Assembly (NCBI RefSeq): GCF_005280255.1
Contig: NZ_CP040018.1
Coordinates: forward strand, 3,596,001-3,660,000
Reading direction: 5' to 3'
DNA: 64,000 nt
From: Arthrobacter sp. 24S4-2
GTDB lineage: Bacteria; Actinomycetota; Actinomycetes; Actinomycetales; Micrococcaceae
This document shows, in pieces, positions 51,565-62,879 of the stretch. A model generated the notes under the pieces. The model saw nothing but the letters and a program-made list of their open reading frames with translations, was not told the origin of the DNA and made no database searches. A program made the position numbers and the translations under genes. Numbering within the stretch: the first letter of the stretch is position 1; each line of letters begins with the position of its first letter.

Positions 51565-52892
51565 TGACTGATTCTCCAGCGTTGTGCCATGAAGTCCAAG
51601 GCAGGGGGAAGTCCCCTTGACGCGGTTTCCCAGGAATGACCGGCGTTGGGCACGGCCCGGGCCTCCACAGCGAATCCCGCTGAACGCGCGGCCCGGGACA
51701 GTTCGTCCATGTAGCCCAGGAATTCCGGGTCCCGGGAACCCGCCCCGAAATAGATTGCATTCCCGTCGAACCGGCGTTCGTGCATGATGTTCAACGGCGT
51801 CTGCGCATCGAAGGCTGACACATCCCCGCCAAATGCGGCGTCTATGGTTTTCTGTCGTTCCTTGGCCAGCGCGGGTTCCCGCTCACTGGAGAACGCAAGG
51901 ACCGCGGCGTAGATGTCCGGGTGGCGCGTTCCCATCTGCATTGCACAGGTGGCGCCGAAGGAGAATCCGCCGGCTGCCCACTGCCGGTGGTCGGGGTCGA
52001 CGTCGAGGTTCTGCTCAATCCACTGGGGCACGTCGTGGGAAAGGAACGTGTCGGCCTTGGCGATGCGGCTGTCCATGCACAGGGTGTTGGCCGCAGCCGT
52101 TCCGTTGGGGTCCACCACAACTACCACCGGCGCCACCCCGTGGTGTTCGGTGGCGAAGCGGTCCATCCGGCTCCGCAAGGCGCCCCCGGTGAGCCAGTCC
52201 GACGGGCCACCGGGCTGCCCCGAAAAGAGCACCAGGACAGGGAGCGCGGGACGGGGCGTCGCCTGGTAGGCCGGAGGCAGGTAGATGTAGGCATCCCGTG
52301 TGGTGAGGCCGGACGAGGACCCGGGAATCGCAGCCTTCTGCAGGATCCCGCTGTCCGGCATTCCGTCGGGTGCATGCCACGCGGCCAGGGCCGTGGGTTG
52401 GGGTGCCCCCGGCTGCCGCTTCAGTCCGGGGTCAAGCGGCTCGATGCGGGCCGCCGCGGTGCCGAGGAAGTCGCTGACCGTGTGGTTCAGGCCGAAGTAG
52501 GCATTGATCTGGACGGCGCCGAGCAGGAACACGCCGAGCATTGCAGCGGTGGCCGCTGAGCCCGCGCGCCAGGCGGGTTTGCCCGCCGCGGCAGACCGTC
52601 GCCGTCGAAGTTTCCACAGCCGCAGCACCCACAGGAAGAGCGCGAAGACCACTGCCACAAACCACGCGAGCACTTCGCGAGGGAGTTCCTCGGGCAGGGT
52701 CAGGAAGACATACATCAGCAGCCAGTGCACTGCCAGCACAACACCGGCGGCGAGCACCAGGGCTGCGCCCACGCTGAGCATCCAGCGGCGTCCGCGGGCC
52801 CACAGCAGCCAACCGGTGCCCAGGACTCCGGCTGTCCAGGCAACCCAGAGCACAGGTCCGTCGGTCAGGTGGACGTCAGCTATGAAATCCAC
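51561..52892 (-). CDS. Membrane-anchored esterase, probable partner of the MprF-like enzyme
   Basis: A 443-residue protein: about four N-terminal membrane helices, then a putative-esterase/antigen-85-like alpha/beta hydrolase with LPVLVLFSGQPGGPSDW, VVVVDPNGTAAANTLCMDSR, the nucleophile elbow AAGGFSFGATCAMQMG and a C-terminal VPNAGHSWETAS carrying the His. The frame opens at 53264, but the GTG at 52892, 5 bases after the DUF2550 stop, gives the natural N-terminus. In Enterococcus and Corynebacterium a hydrolase (AhyD) cleaves aminoacyl-lipids made by the neighbouring synthase; the GTGA coupling here supports the same pairing. Confidence 0.8.
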   Translation of the reverse strand: MDFIADVHLTDGPVLWVAWTAGVLGTGWLLWARGRRWMLSVGAALVLAAGVVLAVHWLLMYVFLTLPEELPREVLAWFVAVVFALFLWVLRLWKLRRRRSAAAGKPAWRAGSAATAAMLGVFLLGAVQINAYFGLNHTVSDFLGTAAARIEPLDPGLKRQPGAPQPTALAAWHAPDGMPDSGILQKAAIPGSSSGLTTRDAYIYLPPAYQATPRPALPVLVLFSGQPGGPSDWLTGGALRSRMDRFATEHHGVAPVVVVVDPNGTAAANTLCMDSRIAKADTFLSHDVPQWIEQNLDVDPDHRQWAAGGFSFGATCAMQMGTRHPDIYAAVLAFSSEREPALAKERQKTIDAAFGGDVSAFDAQTPLNIMHERRFDGNAIYFGAGSRDPEFLGYMDELSRAARSAGFAVEARAVPNAGHSWETASRGLPPALDFMAQRWRISQ

Positions 52893-52897
52893 TGACG

Positions 52898-53329
52898 TTA
52901 GCGCCAGGTGCCAACACCGATGACCGGGCCGGCCTCCAGCCATGACGACAGGCCGGTGTAGGCGTCGAACTTCATGGCAAGCAGGACTTCCTGGCCTTCG
53001 TAGTGGAGTTCCACGATCACGGAGTCGGGCTGCACTTTGACGAGTTCGGACTCGGTGGGTTGGCGGCGGCCTATGAGTTCCAGCGAGCTGCGCCGGAACG
53101 TGTATTTGGGGCGCACACTGAGCGAGAGCAGCTTGAACCACTCCAGGTCGTTGTCCTGATAACGACAAACCCCCATCTGCCAGCTTTTTCCAGCCGTGCA
53201 AATGGAGGCGTCCACTGTGCCCAGGGCACGCCGCAGGTTGAAGCGGCGCACCCCGGACAGGCACAGTGCAAAAATCAGCAACGCAAAGACAGTTGCCAAC
53301 GCGATGAACGGAAAACCAGGATCGTTCAT
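52898..53329 (-). CDS. DUF2550 family protein
   Basis: A 143-residue membrane-anchored protein: one N-terminal helix (FPFIALATVFALLIFALCLSGV), a basic FNLRRALG, then a beta-rich domain (SWQMGVCRYQDNDLEWFKLLSLSVRPKYTFRRSSLELIGRRQPT). DUF2550 regularly follows atpC in actinobacteria. The ATG at 53329 is 10 bases after the atpC stop, so it belongs to the atp operon transcript. Function unknown. Confidence 0.88.
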   Translation of the reverse strand: MNDPGFPFIALATVFALLIFALCLSGVRRFNLRRALGTVDASICTAGKSWQMGVCRYQDNDLEWFKLLSLSVRPKYTFRRSSLELIGRRQPTESELVKVQPDSVIVELHYEGQEVLLAMKFDAYTGLSSWLEAGPVIGVGTWR

Positions 53330-53339
53330 CAAGGTCGTG

Positions 53340-53624
53340 CTAGCGGATCCCCGCAGTAGCCGCGTCACCCATTTGGGCGTTGTCAGCAACAATGACGACC
53401 CTGTTGTTGTCCACGGAGAAGAATCCACCGTCAACAACTACAGCAATGCGGTCACCGGTAACAGGCTCAATCGCCAGCTCACCTTCGGCCAGAATCGCCA
53501 GCAGGGGCGAGTGGCCGGGCAGGATTCCGATTTCACCATCGCTGGTGCGGGCCTTGACCATCTTGGCCGCTCCGGACCACACGAAGTGGTCCGCTGCGAC
53601 AATCTCAACCTCAAGCTCAGCCAT
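53340..53624 (-). CDS. atpC: F1 ATP synthase epsilon subunit
   Basis: A 94-residue epsilon subunit consisting only of the N-terminal beta-barrel: AELEVEIVAADHFVWSGAAKMVKARTSDGEIGILPGHSPLLAIL and VDGGFFSVDNNRVVIVAD. The C-terminal helical hairpin seen in Escherichia coli is absent, as in many actinobacteria, so the self-inhibition it provides should be reduced. The ATG lies one base after the atpD stop. Confidence 0.94.
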   Translation of the reverse strand: MAELEVEIVAADHFVWSGAAKMVKARTSDGEIGILPGHSPLLAILAEGELAIEPVTGDRIAVVVDGGFFSVDNNRVVIVADNAQMGDAATAGIR

Positions 53625-53625
53625 A

Positions 53626-55113
<1,488 letters not shown>

Positions 55114-55161
55114 TTAAGTTTATCTTTTGGTGCAGGTACAGCTGGACCGGAACCGTGCTGG

Positions 55162-56055
55162 CTAGGACGCGTTCAAAGCGTCGGCACCGGCCACGATTTC
55201 GGAAAGCTCCTGCGTAATTTCAGCCTGGCGGGCAGTGTTGCGCAGACGCGTGTACTTCTTGATGAGGTCCGTGGCGTTGTCGCCGGCGGACTTCATCGCA
55301 CGCTGACGGGCTGCGAGCTCGGAAGCTGCTGCCTGCAACATGGCGGCGAAAATACGTGATTCGATGTAGCGCGGCAGCAGGGCGTCAAGAACCTGCTCAG
55401 CTTTCGGCTCGAATTCGTAGAGGGGCAGAAGGTCCGATTCGGACGCAGCCTGCTCTTCGACAACCTCAAGGGGAAGAAGACGGATGACCGTCGGTTCCTG
55501 CGTCACCATGGACTTGAAGCGGGTGTAGACAACGTGGATCTCATCCACGCCGTCCTCTTCAAAGGCCGTAGCGAAGTCCTCCAGCAGTGCAGCACCGATT
55601 TCCTGCGCGGTCGCAAACTCCGGTGCGTCCGTGTTGCCGGTCCATACCCGTGCGTAAGGACGGTTGCGGAAGTCGAAGTACGCCTGGGCCTTGCGGCCGA
55701 GAACGTACGTCTTGACTTCTTTGCCTTCCTCACGCAGCAGCTCGGTTAGGCCTTCCGCCTGCTTGAGCACGCTGGCCGAGTAAGAACCTGCAAGGCCGCG
55801 GTCCGAGGTGATTACCAGGACGGCGGCCCGGCGGATCTGCTCGGGCTCGGTGACCAGCGGGTGGTCGATTTCGCTCTGGCTTGCGACAGCAGAAACGGCA
55901 CGCGTAATCGCGTTTGCGTAAGGCAGTGAAGCCGCTACGCGTGCGCGGGCCTTGCCGATGCGCGAGGTAGCGATCAGTTCCATCGCCTTGAAGATCTTGC
56001 GCATCGACGTCGTCGAGCTGATCTTCTGGCGGTAGACCCGAATCTGGGCTCCCAT
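55162..56055 (-). CDS. atpG: F1 ATP synthase gamma subunit
   Basis: The 297-residue rotor shaft. N-terminal [33 protein letters not shown] and C-terminal [56 protein letters not shown] are the paired helices of gamma. The middle has [23 protein letters not shown] precedes the ATG. It follows atpA across a 76-base space containing a strong hairpin. Confidence 0.96.
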   Translation of the reverse strand: MGAQIRVYRQKISSTTSMRKIFKAMELIATSRIGKARARVAASLPYANAITRAVSAVASQSEIDHPLVTEPEQIRRAAVLVITSDRGLAGSYSASVLKQAEGLTELLREEGKEVKTYVLGRKAQAYFDFRNRPYARVWTGNTDAPEFATAQEIGAALLEDFATAFEEDGVDEIHVVYTRFKSMVTQEPTVIRLLPLEVVEEQAASESDLLPLYEFEPKAEQVLDALLPRYIESRIFAAMLQAAASELAARQRAMKSAGDNATDLIKKYTRLRNTARQAEITQELSEIVAGADALNAS

Positions 56056-56084
56056 ACTTATCCTTTCCTAAGATCCCGGTGGCC

Positions 56085-56120
56085 GGGACTGCCGGAACCC
56101 GTCGGGGTTCCGGCAGTCCC
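56085..56120 (-). promoter_or_regulatory. Intercistronic hairpin between atpA and atpG
   Basis: Perfect 16-bp arms (56085-56100 and 56105-56120) with a 4-base loop lie in the 76-base atpA-atpG gap of one operon. No T-run follows on the minus strand (it runs into atpG leader), so it is not a full terminator. It may protect the atpA 3' end or partly reduce downstream expression. Confidence 0.7.
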
Positions 56121-56131
56121 TGCCAGCGAAA

Positions 56132-57769
56132 CTAGCGCTTCTGCTTGACGATTTTTTCCTGGTCGACCTGAGCCTCGTCGATGGGGGCGTGCTCCTCGTG
56201 CCCCGCACCTACCAGGAAGTTGTCGCCCTCGCCGAAGAAGCCCTTCTTGAAGGCCACGATCGAGGTCTTCAGCGCTTCTGCAGTGTCATCGTCCATGACG
56301 TTGGTCTGTGCCAGCGTCGTCAGGATGGAGGACTTGTGCTTCAGGTGCTCCAGGAACTCGGTTTCGAAGCGGTTGATGTCCTCAACCGGAACGTCGTCCA
56401 GGTAGCCGTTGGTGCCGGCCCAGATGGATACAACCTGGTTCTCGACCGGGAACGGCGAGTACTGGCCCTGCTTGAGCAGTTCCATCAGGCGTGCACCACG
56501 GGTCAGCTGCTGGCGCGATGCGGCGTCGAGGTCCGACGCGAACATTGCGAAGGCCTGCATGTCGCGGTACTGGGCCAGTTCCAGCTTCAAAGTACCGGAG
56601 ACCTTCTTCATGGACTTGACCTGAGCAGCGCCACCCACGCGGGAGACGGACACACCCACGTCGACAGCCGGACGCTGGTTGGCGTTGAAGAGGTCCGACT
56701 GCAGGAAGATCTGGCCATCGGTAATGGAGATCACGTTGGTCGGGATGTAGGCGGAAACGTCGTTTGCCTTGGTCTCGATGAGCGGCAGGCCGGTCATCGA
56801 GCCAGCGCCCAGCTCGTCGGAGAGCTTGGCACAACGCTCCAGCAGGCGGGAGTGCAAGTAGAAGACGTCGCCCGGGTAGGCTTCGCGTCCCGGCGGGCGG
56901 CGGAGCAGCAGCGACACAGCACGGTAGGCCTCGGCCTGCTTGGAAAGGTCATCAAACACGATGAGGACGTGCTTGCCGCCGTACATCCAGTGCTGGCCAA
57001 TAGCCGAACCCGCGTACGGGGCCAGGTACTTAAAGCCTGCGGGGTCGGACGCCGGGGAAGCCACGATGGTGGTGTATTCCAGGGCGCCGTTGTCCTCCAG
57101 CGTCTGACGGACAGCCGCGATGGTGGACGCCTTCTGGCCGATGGCCACGTAGATGCAGCGCACCTGCTTCGTGACGTCCCCGGAAGCCCAGTTGGCCTTC
57201 TGGTTGATGATCGTATCGATGGCGATGGCCGACTTGCCCGTCTGGCGGTCACCAATGATCAGCTGACGCTGGCCGCGGCCGATCGGGATCATGGCGTCGA
57301 TAGCCTTAAGACCGGTCTGCATCGGCTCGTGCACCGACTTGCGCTGGGTCACGCCGGGCGCCTGGAGTTCCAGGGCACGGGTGGTTTCGGCCTTGATTTC
57401 GCCGAGGTCGTCGATGGGCTGGCCCAGCGGGTCGACCACGCGGCCGAGGAAGGCGTCGCCGACCGGCACGGACAGAACCTGACCGGTGCGGTGGACTTCC
57501 TGGCCTTCTTCGATTCCGGTGAAGTCACCGAGGATGATGACGCCGATTTCGCGGACGTCGAGGTTCTGGGCCAGGCCCAGCGTGCCGTCTTCGAAACGAA
57601 GCAACTCGTTCGCCATGACCGAGGGAAGGCCCTCAACACGGGCGATGCCGTCACCTGCGGTGGTCACACGGCCGACCTCTACGCGCTCTGCGTTTCCGGG
57701 TTCGTAGGACGCCGCGAACTCGTTCAACGCAATACGGACGTCGTCGGCGTTGATGGTCAATTCGGCCAT
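56132..57769 (-). CDS. atpA: F1 ATP synthase alpha subunit
   Basis: A 545-residue non-catalytic nucleotide-binding subunit. Walker A is [15 protein letters not shown] (about 170), followed by the alpha signature [17 protein letters not shown] near 362 and EQMQ-like [12 protein letters not shown]. The C-terminus is extended with a charged tail ([23 protein letters not shown]). The ATG at 57769 has AGGGA 7 bases upstream; a longer frame opens at 57802. Confidence 0.97.
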   Translation of the reverse strand: MAELTINADDVRIALNEFAASYEPGNAERVEVGRVTTAGDGIARVEGLPSVMANELLRFEDGTLGLAQNLDVREIGVIILGDFTGIEEGQEVHRTGQVLSVPVGDAFLGRVVDPLGQPIDDLGEIKAETTRALELQAPGVTQRKSVHEPMQTGLKAIDAMIPIGRGQRQLIIGDRQTGKSAIAIDTIINQKANWASGDVTKQVRCIYVAIGQKASTIAAVRQTLEDNGALEYTTIVASPASDPAGFKYLAPYAGSAIGQHWMYGGKHVLIVFDDLSKQAEAYRAVSLLLRRPPGREAYPGDVFYLHSRLLERCAKLSDELGAGSMTGLPLIETKANDVSAYIPTNVISITDGQIFLQSDLFNANQRPAVDVGVSVSRVGGAAQVKSMKKVSGTLKLELAQYRDMQAFAMFASDLDAASRQQLTRGARLMELLKQGQYSPFPVENQVVSIWAGTNGYLDDVPVEDINRFETEFLEHLKHKSSILTTLAQTNVMDDDTAEALKTSIVAFKKGFFGEGDNFLVGAGHEEHAPIDEAQVDQEKIVKQKR

Positions 57770-57852
57770 CTGCAGTCCCTGCTCTCCTGTTTTCGTGATC
57801 ATCGTTGCTCACGATGACCGGGGTTTCTATCAGTTAAGTTGTGCTTGTCCGG

Positions 57853-58679
57853 CTAGCCGGCAAGCTGACGCTGGAGCTGGCCCAGGCGGGCGATGACCGA
57901 AGCGTCAACCACTTCGTCACCAACCTGGATCCGGATGCCACCGATCAGTGCCGGGTCAACGTTCATGTTGATCTTGAGCTCGCGCCCGTACAGGGCGTTC
58001 AGCCCTGCCTGCAGTCGGCTGGTCTGGGTCTCCGTCAGCGGACGGGTGACGCTGACCGTTGCGATCCAGCGCTGCTGGCGCTTGGCTGCAAGCTCCGCGA
58101 AACGACGCACAAGGCTGGTCGCCTTGAGGCCGCGGGGCTGCGAAACTGCCTGTCCGATAAGGACTTTCGCTTCCTCGCTTGCGCTGGGGACGAGCTTCTC
58201 GGCCAAGGCAATCTTGGCAGCCGGGCTCGCCTGCGGCTCGGACAGAGCACGCTGTACCTCGTGGCTGGAGCCGACGGTCTGGTTGAAGGAGAACAGATCG
58301 TTCTCCAGCGCTTCCAGTCCGTTGATTCCTGAGGCAGAGACGGCCGACCTGTTCTCAGCAACGGCAATTACCACCGAAGCGGCAAGAGTCTCGAGTGCAT
58401 CGCCGATGTCCCGAGCCGACGCCCAGCGTGAACCGGCCAGTCCGCTCGCGATTTCCACAGCGTCAGCGGAGACTTTCCCGCTGAAGAGCTGCCTGACCAG
58501 CGCCGACTTTTCGTCACCGCTGCGGGACGGGTCAGTCAGGGCGCGGCGCAAGCCAGCCGAGCTGTCCACCGTTCCCAGGATTCCGAAGAGTTCCTTAGCC
58601 AACTGCAGCGAAGCGAAGGGAAGCTTGGCTTCCAACGCAACCAGCGCCGCCGTCAGCGATTCGCTCGATACACCTGCCA

Positions 58680-58680
<1 letters not shown>
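57853..58680 (-). CDS. atpH: F1 ATP synthase delta subunit
   Basis: A 275-residue delta subunit, longer than the 180 of E. coli but normal for actinobacteria. The C-terminal OSCP segment ATSLVRRFAELAAKRQQRWIATVSVTRPLTETQTSRLQAGL and DPALIGGIRIQVGDEVVDASVIARL is diagnostic. It links F1 to the b stalk. The start shares a base with the atpF stop (TAATG). Confidence 0.94.
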
Positions 58681-59234
<554 letters not shown>

Positions 59235-59279
59235 TCACCCGTCCTTATCTACTCGGTTCTGGATGTTCGGTTGTTCTGT

Positions 59280-59498
59280 TTACTTGAGAACGAACGCGAA
59301 GACCAGGCCAAGGATGGCGAGGGCTTCAGTCAGCGCGAGGCCGAGGAACGCGATCGGCTGCAGGACGCGCTGGGCTTCCGGCTGACGTGCCACACCATTG
59401 ATGTAAGCCGCGAACACGAGACCCACACCGATACCACCGCCGATAGCGGAGAGGCCGTAGCCGATGAGGTTGAGGGAGCCGTTGATGGAGCCTTCCAT
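59280..59498 (-). CDS. atpE: F0 ATP synthase subunit c
   Basis: The 72-residue rotor-ring subunit: two membrane helices joined by a polar loop (VARQPEAQR). Helix 1 has the GxGxGxG-like [14 protein letters not shown]; helix 2 carries the ion-binding glutamate in [10 protein letters not shown] (Glu58). AAAGGAAG sits ahead of the ATG at 59498. Proton specificity is likely but not proved by sequence alone. Confidence 0.96.
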   Translation of the reverse strand: MEGSINGSLNLIGYGLSAIGGGIGVGLVFAAYINGVARQPEAQRVLQPIAFLGLALTEALAILGLVFAFVLK

Positions 59499-59515
59499 TT
59501 TTCTTCCTTTCAAGA

Positions 59516-59531
59516 TGCCACCCGTGTGGCA
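59516..59531 (-). promoter_or_regulatory. Small hairpin between atpB and atpE
   Basis: TGCCAC (59516-59521) and GTGGCA (59526-59531) form a 6-bp stem with a 4-base loop, 17 bases before the atpE start. It may set relative atpE output, which is needed in excess. A second GC stem lies near 59553-59565. Confidence 0.4.
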
Positions 59532-59594
59532 GGTTGTTTGGGTTGCTTCATCCCCGCGAAGGGGAAGTCTGTGTTGTGCCTGACGGCGGGGTGC

Positions 59595-60395
59595 CTAGTG
59601 GCTGTCCGCGTGCAGCGCGCCTTCAATGTAGATGGCAGTCAGCAGCGTAAAGACGTAAGCCTGCAGCGCCATGATCAGCGCTTCCAGCATGTACATGGCG
59701 ATAGCGCCGGCGAGCACCAGTACCGAGGTGCCCTTGAGGAGGACGTTCTCCTGCATGACCAGGTATTCGATGCCGGAACCGGCAATCATCACGATCAGGT
59801 GGCCTGCCAGCATGGTGGCGAACAGACGGAGGCTGTGCGTGACCGGCCGGACCAGGAAGTTGGAGATGATCTCGATCGGGATCACGATCGGGAGGATGTA
59901 AATCGGCACTCCCGAGGGAACGGTGGCCAGCTTGAAGTACTTGATCCCGTTCTTCCTCACACCGATGGCGATCCAGGTGACGTAGACGATGGCCGCGAGC
60001 ACATATGCTCCGCCGACGTGGGAGAAGCTCGGAAGCTGGACAACCGGGATGGCGCCGTAGATGTTGTTCACCAGGATGAAGAAGAAGAGGCTGAACAACA
60101 GCGGGACGTACTTCATGAAGTCCTTGCCGCCGATGATGTCCTTGGCGATGCTGTTACGGACGAAACCGTAGGCGGCCTCGCCTGCAAACTGCAGTTTGCC
60201 GGGAACAAGCTGCTGCTTCCGCGCAGCTAGCAGAAAGAATGTAGCGATAATGACGACCGACAGGATTACCAGCAGCATCTGCTTGGAGAATCCGTCTGCC
60301 GCACCCCACGGCAGGATTGCCGGCAGGTGGAGTTCTTCAATTCCAGGAGGATTGAACTCTCCTGAATCTTGGGCCGGGAGCGCAAGCGCGATCAA
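59595..60395 (-). CDS. atpB: F0 ATP synthase subunit a
   Basis: A 266-residue membrane subunit with the proton half-channels. Key features: FVRNSIAKDIIGGKDFMKYVPLLFSLFFFILVNNIYGAIP, then ISNFLVRPVTHSLRLFATMLAGHLIVMI with the essential arginine in SLRLFATM, and YVFTLLTAIYIEGALHADSH at the end. The start is TTG at 60395, supported by AGAGGAAA 7 bases upstream; no ATG is nearer. Confidence 0.95.
   Translation of the reverse strand: MIALALPAQDSGEFNPPGIEELHLPAILPWGAADGFSKQMLLVILSVVIIATFFLLAARKQQLVPGKLQFAGEAAYGFVRNSIAKDIIGGKDFMKYVPLLFSLFFFILVNNIYGAIPVVQLPSFSHVGGAYVLAAIVYVTWIAIGVRKNGIKYFKLATVPSGVPIYILPIVIPIEIISNFLVRPVTHSLRLFATMLAGHLIVMIAGSGIEYLVMQENVLLKGTSVLVLAGAIAMYMLEALIMALQAYVFTLLTAIYIEGALHADSH
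60380..60395 (-). promoter_or_regulatory. Ribosome site deciding the atpB TTG start
   Basis: On the minus strand AGAGGAAACGCG is followed directly by TTG ATC GCG. The spacing is 7-8 bases, and the first downstream ATG is far inside the conserved core, so a TTG start is needed. Confidence 0.6.
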
Positions 60396-60486
60396 CGCGT
60401 TTCCTCTCTGCAGTGTCCATCATTGGGCGTTGGTGAGGGTCCGGCGATCTTCATGTCCGCCCTTCCCCATGTGAAATTGTTTGGCA

Positions 60487-60837
60487 TTACTGTTCCTCGT
60501 CCTTGGACGGGCCGCTGGCTGCACTGTCTTCACCAGTTGACGTTCTGTTACTGGTGAGGCCGTGCATATGAGAAAGATAGAACCCTCCCGCAACTCCAAG
60601 CAGAGCGCCTGCGAGCACAATCCAGCGGGTTCCCCACAGATAATCCAGACCCCACCCTATCAAACTCCAGACGATGATTCCGCCAACAATGTAGCTAAAG
60701 ACGGCGATTCCGGCGTTGTATCCGCCGTCGCTGCCGTCAGTGGATACACCGGGGGCACCGGCTGTAGTTTTGGGTGTTTTGGCAGCTTTGTTAATAGGTC
60801 TGGCAAGTGGCCCCCGGCCAGTTTTGCGGCTAAACAT
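60487..60837 (-). CDS. AtpZ-like ATP synthase accessory membrane protein
   Basis: A 116-residue protein: a basic N-terminus (MFSRKTGRGPLARPINKAAKTPKTT), two membrane helices (AGIAVFSYIVGGIIVWSLIGWGLDYLWG and RWIVLAGALLGVAGGFYLSHM) and an acidic tail (GEDSAASGPSKDEEQ). The AtpZ/YqhA-type subunit I family lies at this place in many atp operons and is thought to help c-ring assembly or Mg2+ supply. The ATG at 60837 overlaps the atpI stop by 8 bases with AAAGGCGG upstream. Confidence 0.85.
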   Translation of the reverse strand: MFSRKTGRGPLARPINKAAKTPKTTAGAPGVSTDGSDGGYNAGIAVFSYIVGGIIVWSLIGWGLDYLWGTRWIVLAGALLGVAGGFYLSHMHGLTSNRTSTGEDSAASGPSKDEEQ

Positions 60838-61315
60838 CGGTGCCGCCTTTTCGGGGTTCGGGATCGTTGTAAATCTGGAGCCTCGACTTGCCGAAACCAT
60901 AAATCTCGGCTGCCTGCCAAAACACCACGGTCACGACGGCACCGATCAGGAACCAGCGTCCGTGGAGCCACGCGGGCGCGCCGAAAACAAAGAGCACCAC
61001 GGCAAACCCCACAACTTTGACGAAGTACGTGACCACAAAGACGCCGATGGCTCCCGACGGATTGTTGCGTCCGACGAAATGGCCAACGAGGAGGCTGATC
61101 CCGAAGAAGGCCATGACCAGGATGCCGCCGAAGGTGCTGGACAGCACCCCCACGGCGCCGTTGAGGATCGCTGCCGGTATGGCCGTGAGCACCAGTGCGG
61201 CACCGCCAGCGGCGGAGCTCAGGATCAACAGCCGCAGCCACAGCGACTTTGTGGGGCCGGAAACACCAACGGGTCCGTCGCCGGATCTGTGTCCGGGTTC
61301 GGCGTTGGAGGTCAT
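60830..61315 (-). CDS. atpI: ATP synthase subunit I (AtpI)
   Basis: A 161-residue protein with a polar N-terminus and four membrane helices (LWLRLLILSSAAGGAALVLTAIPAAILNGAVGVLSSTFGGILVMAFFGISLLVGHFVGR, then VVTYFVKVVGFAVVLFVFG and FLIGAVVTVVFWQAAEIYGFGKSR). This is AtpI, a non-essential assembly factor and the first gene of the operon. The frame opens at 61375; the ATG at 61315 is preferred. Confidence 0.88.
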   Translation of the reverse strand: MTSNAEPGHRSGDGPVGVSGPTKSLWLRLLILSSAAGGAALVLTAIPAAILNGAVGVLSSTFGGILVMAFFGISLLVGHFVGRNNPSGAIGVFVVTYFVKVVGFAVVLFVFGAPAWLHGRWFLIGAVVTVVFWQAAEIYGFGKSRLQIYNDPEPRKGGTDV

Positions 61316-61379
61316 GAGATCCCAATCGTCGTGATACTGCGGGCTGGCGAGGGTGTATGCGGCGACTGGCCGCATTGAA

Positions 61380-61408
61380 ATTCTACATGAGATAGAAAAT
61401 ATTCGGAA
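61380..61408 (-). promoter_or_regulatory. Candidate atp operon promoter
   Basis: On the minus strand a -35-like TTCCGA (61408-61403) and a -10 TAGAAT (61385-61380, 5 of 6 to consensus) are 17 bases apart. It lies about 65 bases upstream of atpI in the gap after wecA. A 13-bp dyad GTGAA-gtg-TTCAC (61415-61427) adjoins it. Confidence 0.45.
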
Positions 61409-61423
61409 AAGGGTGTGAAGTGT

Positions 61424-62583
61424 TCACTCCTGCCCCGCAGCTTCCGACTCGGCCGCGGACTCTGCCTCCGACCTCGGCCCCGGACCCGGGGCCTTGTCGC
61501 GCAGGTAGGGCCAAGCTGTAACCACCGCCATAATGGCGGCCGCCAGCACGTCCACAGCCAGCACCATCTGCCAGGGGAAGATGGCAAATGCCAGGCCGCC
61601 AAAGGCCAGGACGCAGGTCCATGCATACATCAGCAGCACGGCAGCCCGGTGGGAATATCCGATGTCCATGAGCTTGTGGTGGAGGTGTCCGCGGTCAGCG
61701 GACCACGGCGAACGCCCCAGTGCAGTCCGCCGGACCACTGCCAGGCAGAGGTCCAACAACGGCAGGAACAGCACCGCGAACGGAAGGAGGATGGGGATGA
61801 TCGTCGGGATACCGTTGGCGCGGTCGTAGAGGCCGGAGGTGATCTGGCCGGTTGAGACGATACCGGCAGAGGCCAGGAGGAGCCCGATCAGCATGGCGCC
61901 GGAATCCCCCATGAAGATCTTCGAGGGAAACCAGTTATGCGGCAGGAAGCCCACGCAACCGCCCACCACCACCGCGGTCAGGAGCGTCGCGAGGTCCGAA
62001 TAATCGAGCAGGACCGCGGACCTGTGTACCCAGTAAGCCGTCAGGAAGAAGGCGGCGCCGCCGATGATGGCCACGCCGGCGGCAAGCCCGTCCAGACCGT
62101 CAATGAAGTTGAAGGCGTTCATGGTGGTCACGATGAGTCCGGCGGTGAGGACGATGCTCACAATGTCGTTCTCGAGCACGATGGGTTCCGGCACAAACGG
62201 AACGATCGTCATCCGGACGCCCCAGATGGCCACCACCGTGGCTGCCGCGCTCTGACCGATCAGTTTGACCCACCAGCGCAGGTCGAGGAGGTCGTCGGCC
62301 AGCCCCACTACGACGATCAGCGTTGCGCCGGCAAGGACCCCCACGGGGAGGCATTGCCGCGGAAGATGTCCTTTACGAAGAATGACTGGCTGGCAACAAT
62401 CAGGGCCACCAGGAATCCTGCGTAGATCCCGAGGCCGCCGAGCCTCGAAACCTGGTGGGAGTGCGTATCCCGGCTGCGGATCGGCGAGAACAGTTCGAGC
62501 CTGTTGCCGATCAGGCGTGCACCCCAGGTGGCGGCGAAGGACACTCCGGCCGCCGTCAGCATCATGAGCAGGTACATGATCAT
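61424..62583 (-). pseudogene. wecA: WecA-type undecaprenyl-phosphate GlcNAc-1-phosphate transferase, frameshifted
   Basis: The membrane enzyme that starts teichoic-acid, O-antigen-like or arabinogalactan-type glycans. The first 79 residues (MIMYLLMMLTAAGVSFAATW to GNASPWG, with VSRLGGLGIYAGFLVAL) are in one frame; the rest (VLAGATLIVVVGLADDLLDLRWWVKLIGQ, NAFNFIDGLDGLAAGVAIIGG, FPSKIFMGDSGAMLIGLLL, ADRGHLHHKLMDIGYSHRAAVLLMY) is in another. Adding one base to the CCCCC run at 62338-62342 gives SPWGVLAGATL and about 386 residues. The core is well conserved, so a sequence error is favoured. The start codon is in a hairpin. Confidence 0.93.
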
Positions 62584-62604
62584 GGGGAAGTCACCTTCCC
62601 CATG
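62581..62604 (-). promoter_or_regulatory. GNRA-loop hairpin containing the wecA start codon
   Basis: Perfect 10-bp arms CATGGGGAAG (62581-62590) and CTTCCCCATG (62595-62604) enclose a 4-base loop. On the minus-strand RNA the loop reads GUGA, a GNRA tetraloop, and the 3' arm ends with the wecA AUG (62583-62581), while the SD-like GGAAGG is in the 5' arm. An in-frame ATG two codons on is just outside. Translation control is inferred. Confidence 0.65.
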
Positions 62605-62879
62605 CCGTCAGCGGAAACAACCCTCGACTGTATGCACCGCTGCGGTCCGGTCATTGCCGGGCAGCAGGGATAGCTCGGGTGCGATTGCTGTGAAACTGAC
62701 TTTCGATAAATGAAACTTCTCCGTCGCCGTGCGCGCGGCAGGCAGTGCGTAGTGCCTGACAGGGCTGTATTACAGTGGACTCTAGTCAAGATACTAATGC
62801 CAACGGCTAGCTGGCTTCGCGTCACACGGCCCATTGCCGGCGGGAAAACCTCCGGCGGCCGTGCTGAAAGGAACCACGA
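62605..62879. other. Intergenic region between wecA and the GT2 gene
   Basis: About 275 bases with divergent promoters expected. I see a 6-bp dyad CAGGCA/TGCCTG (62739-62758) and a GATACT (62790-62795) that could be a -10 for the + gene, but no convincing -35. No reading frame or RNA gene is recognised. Confidence 0.4.
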
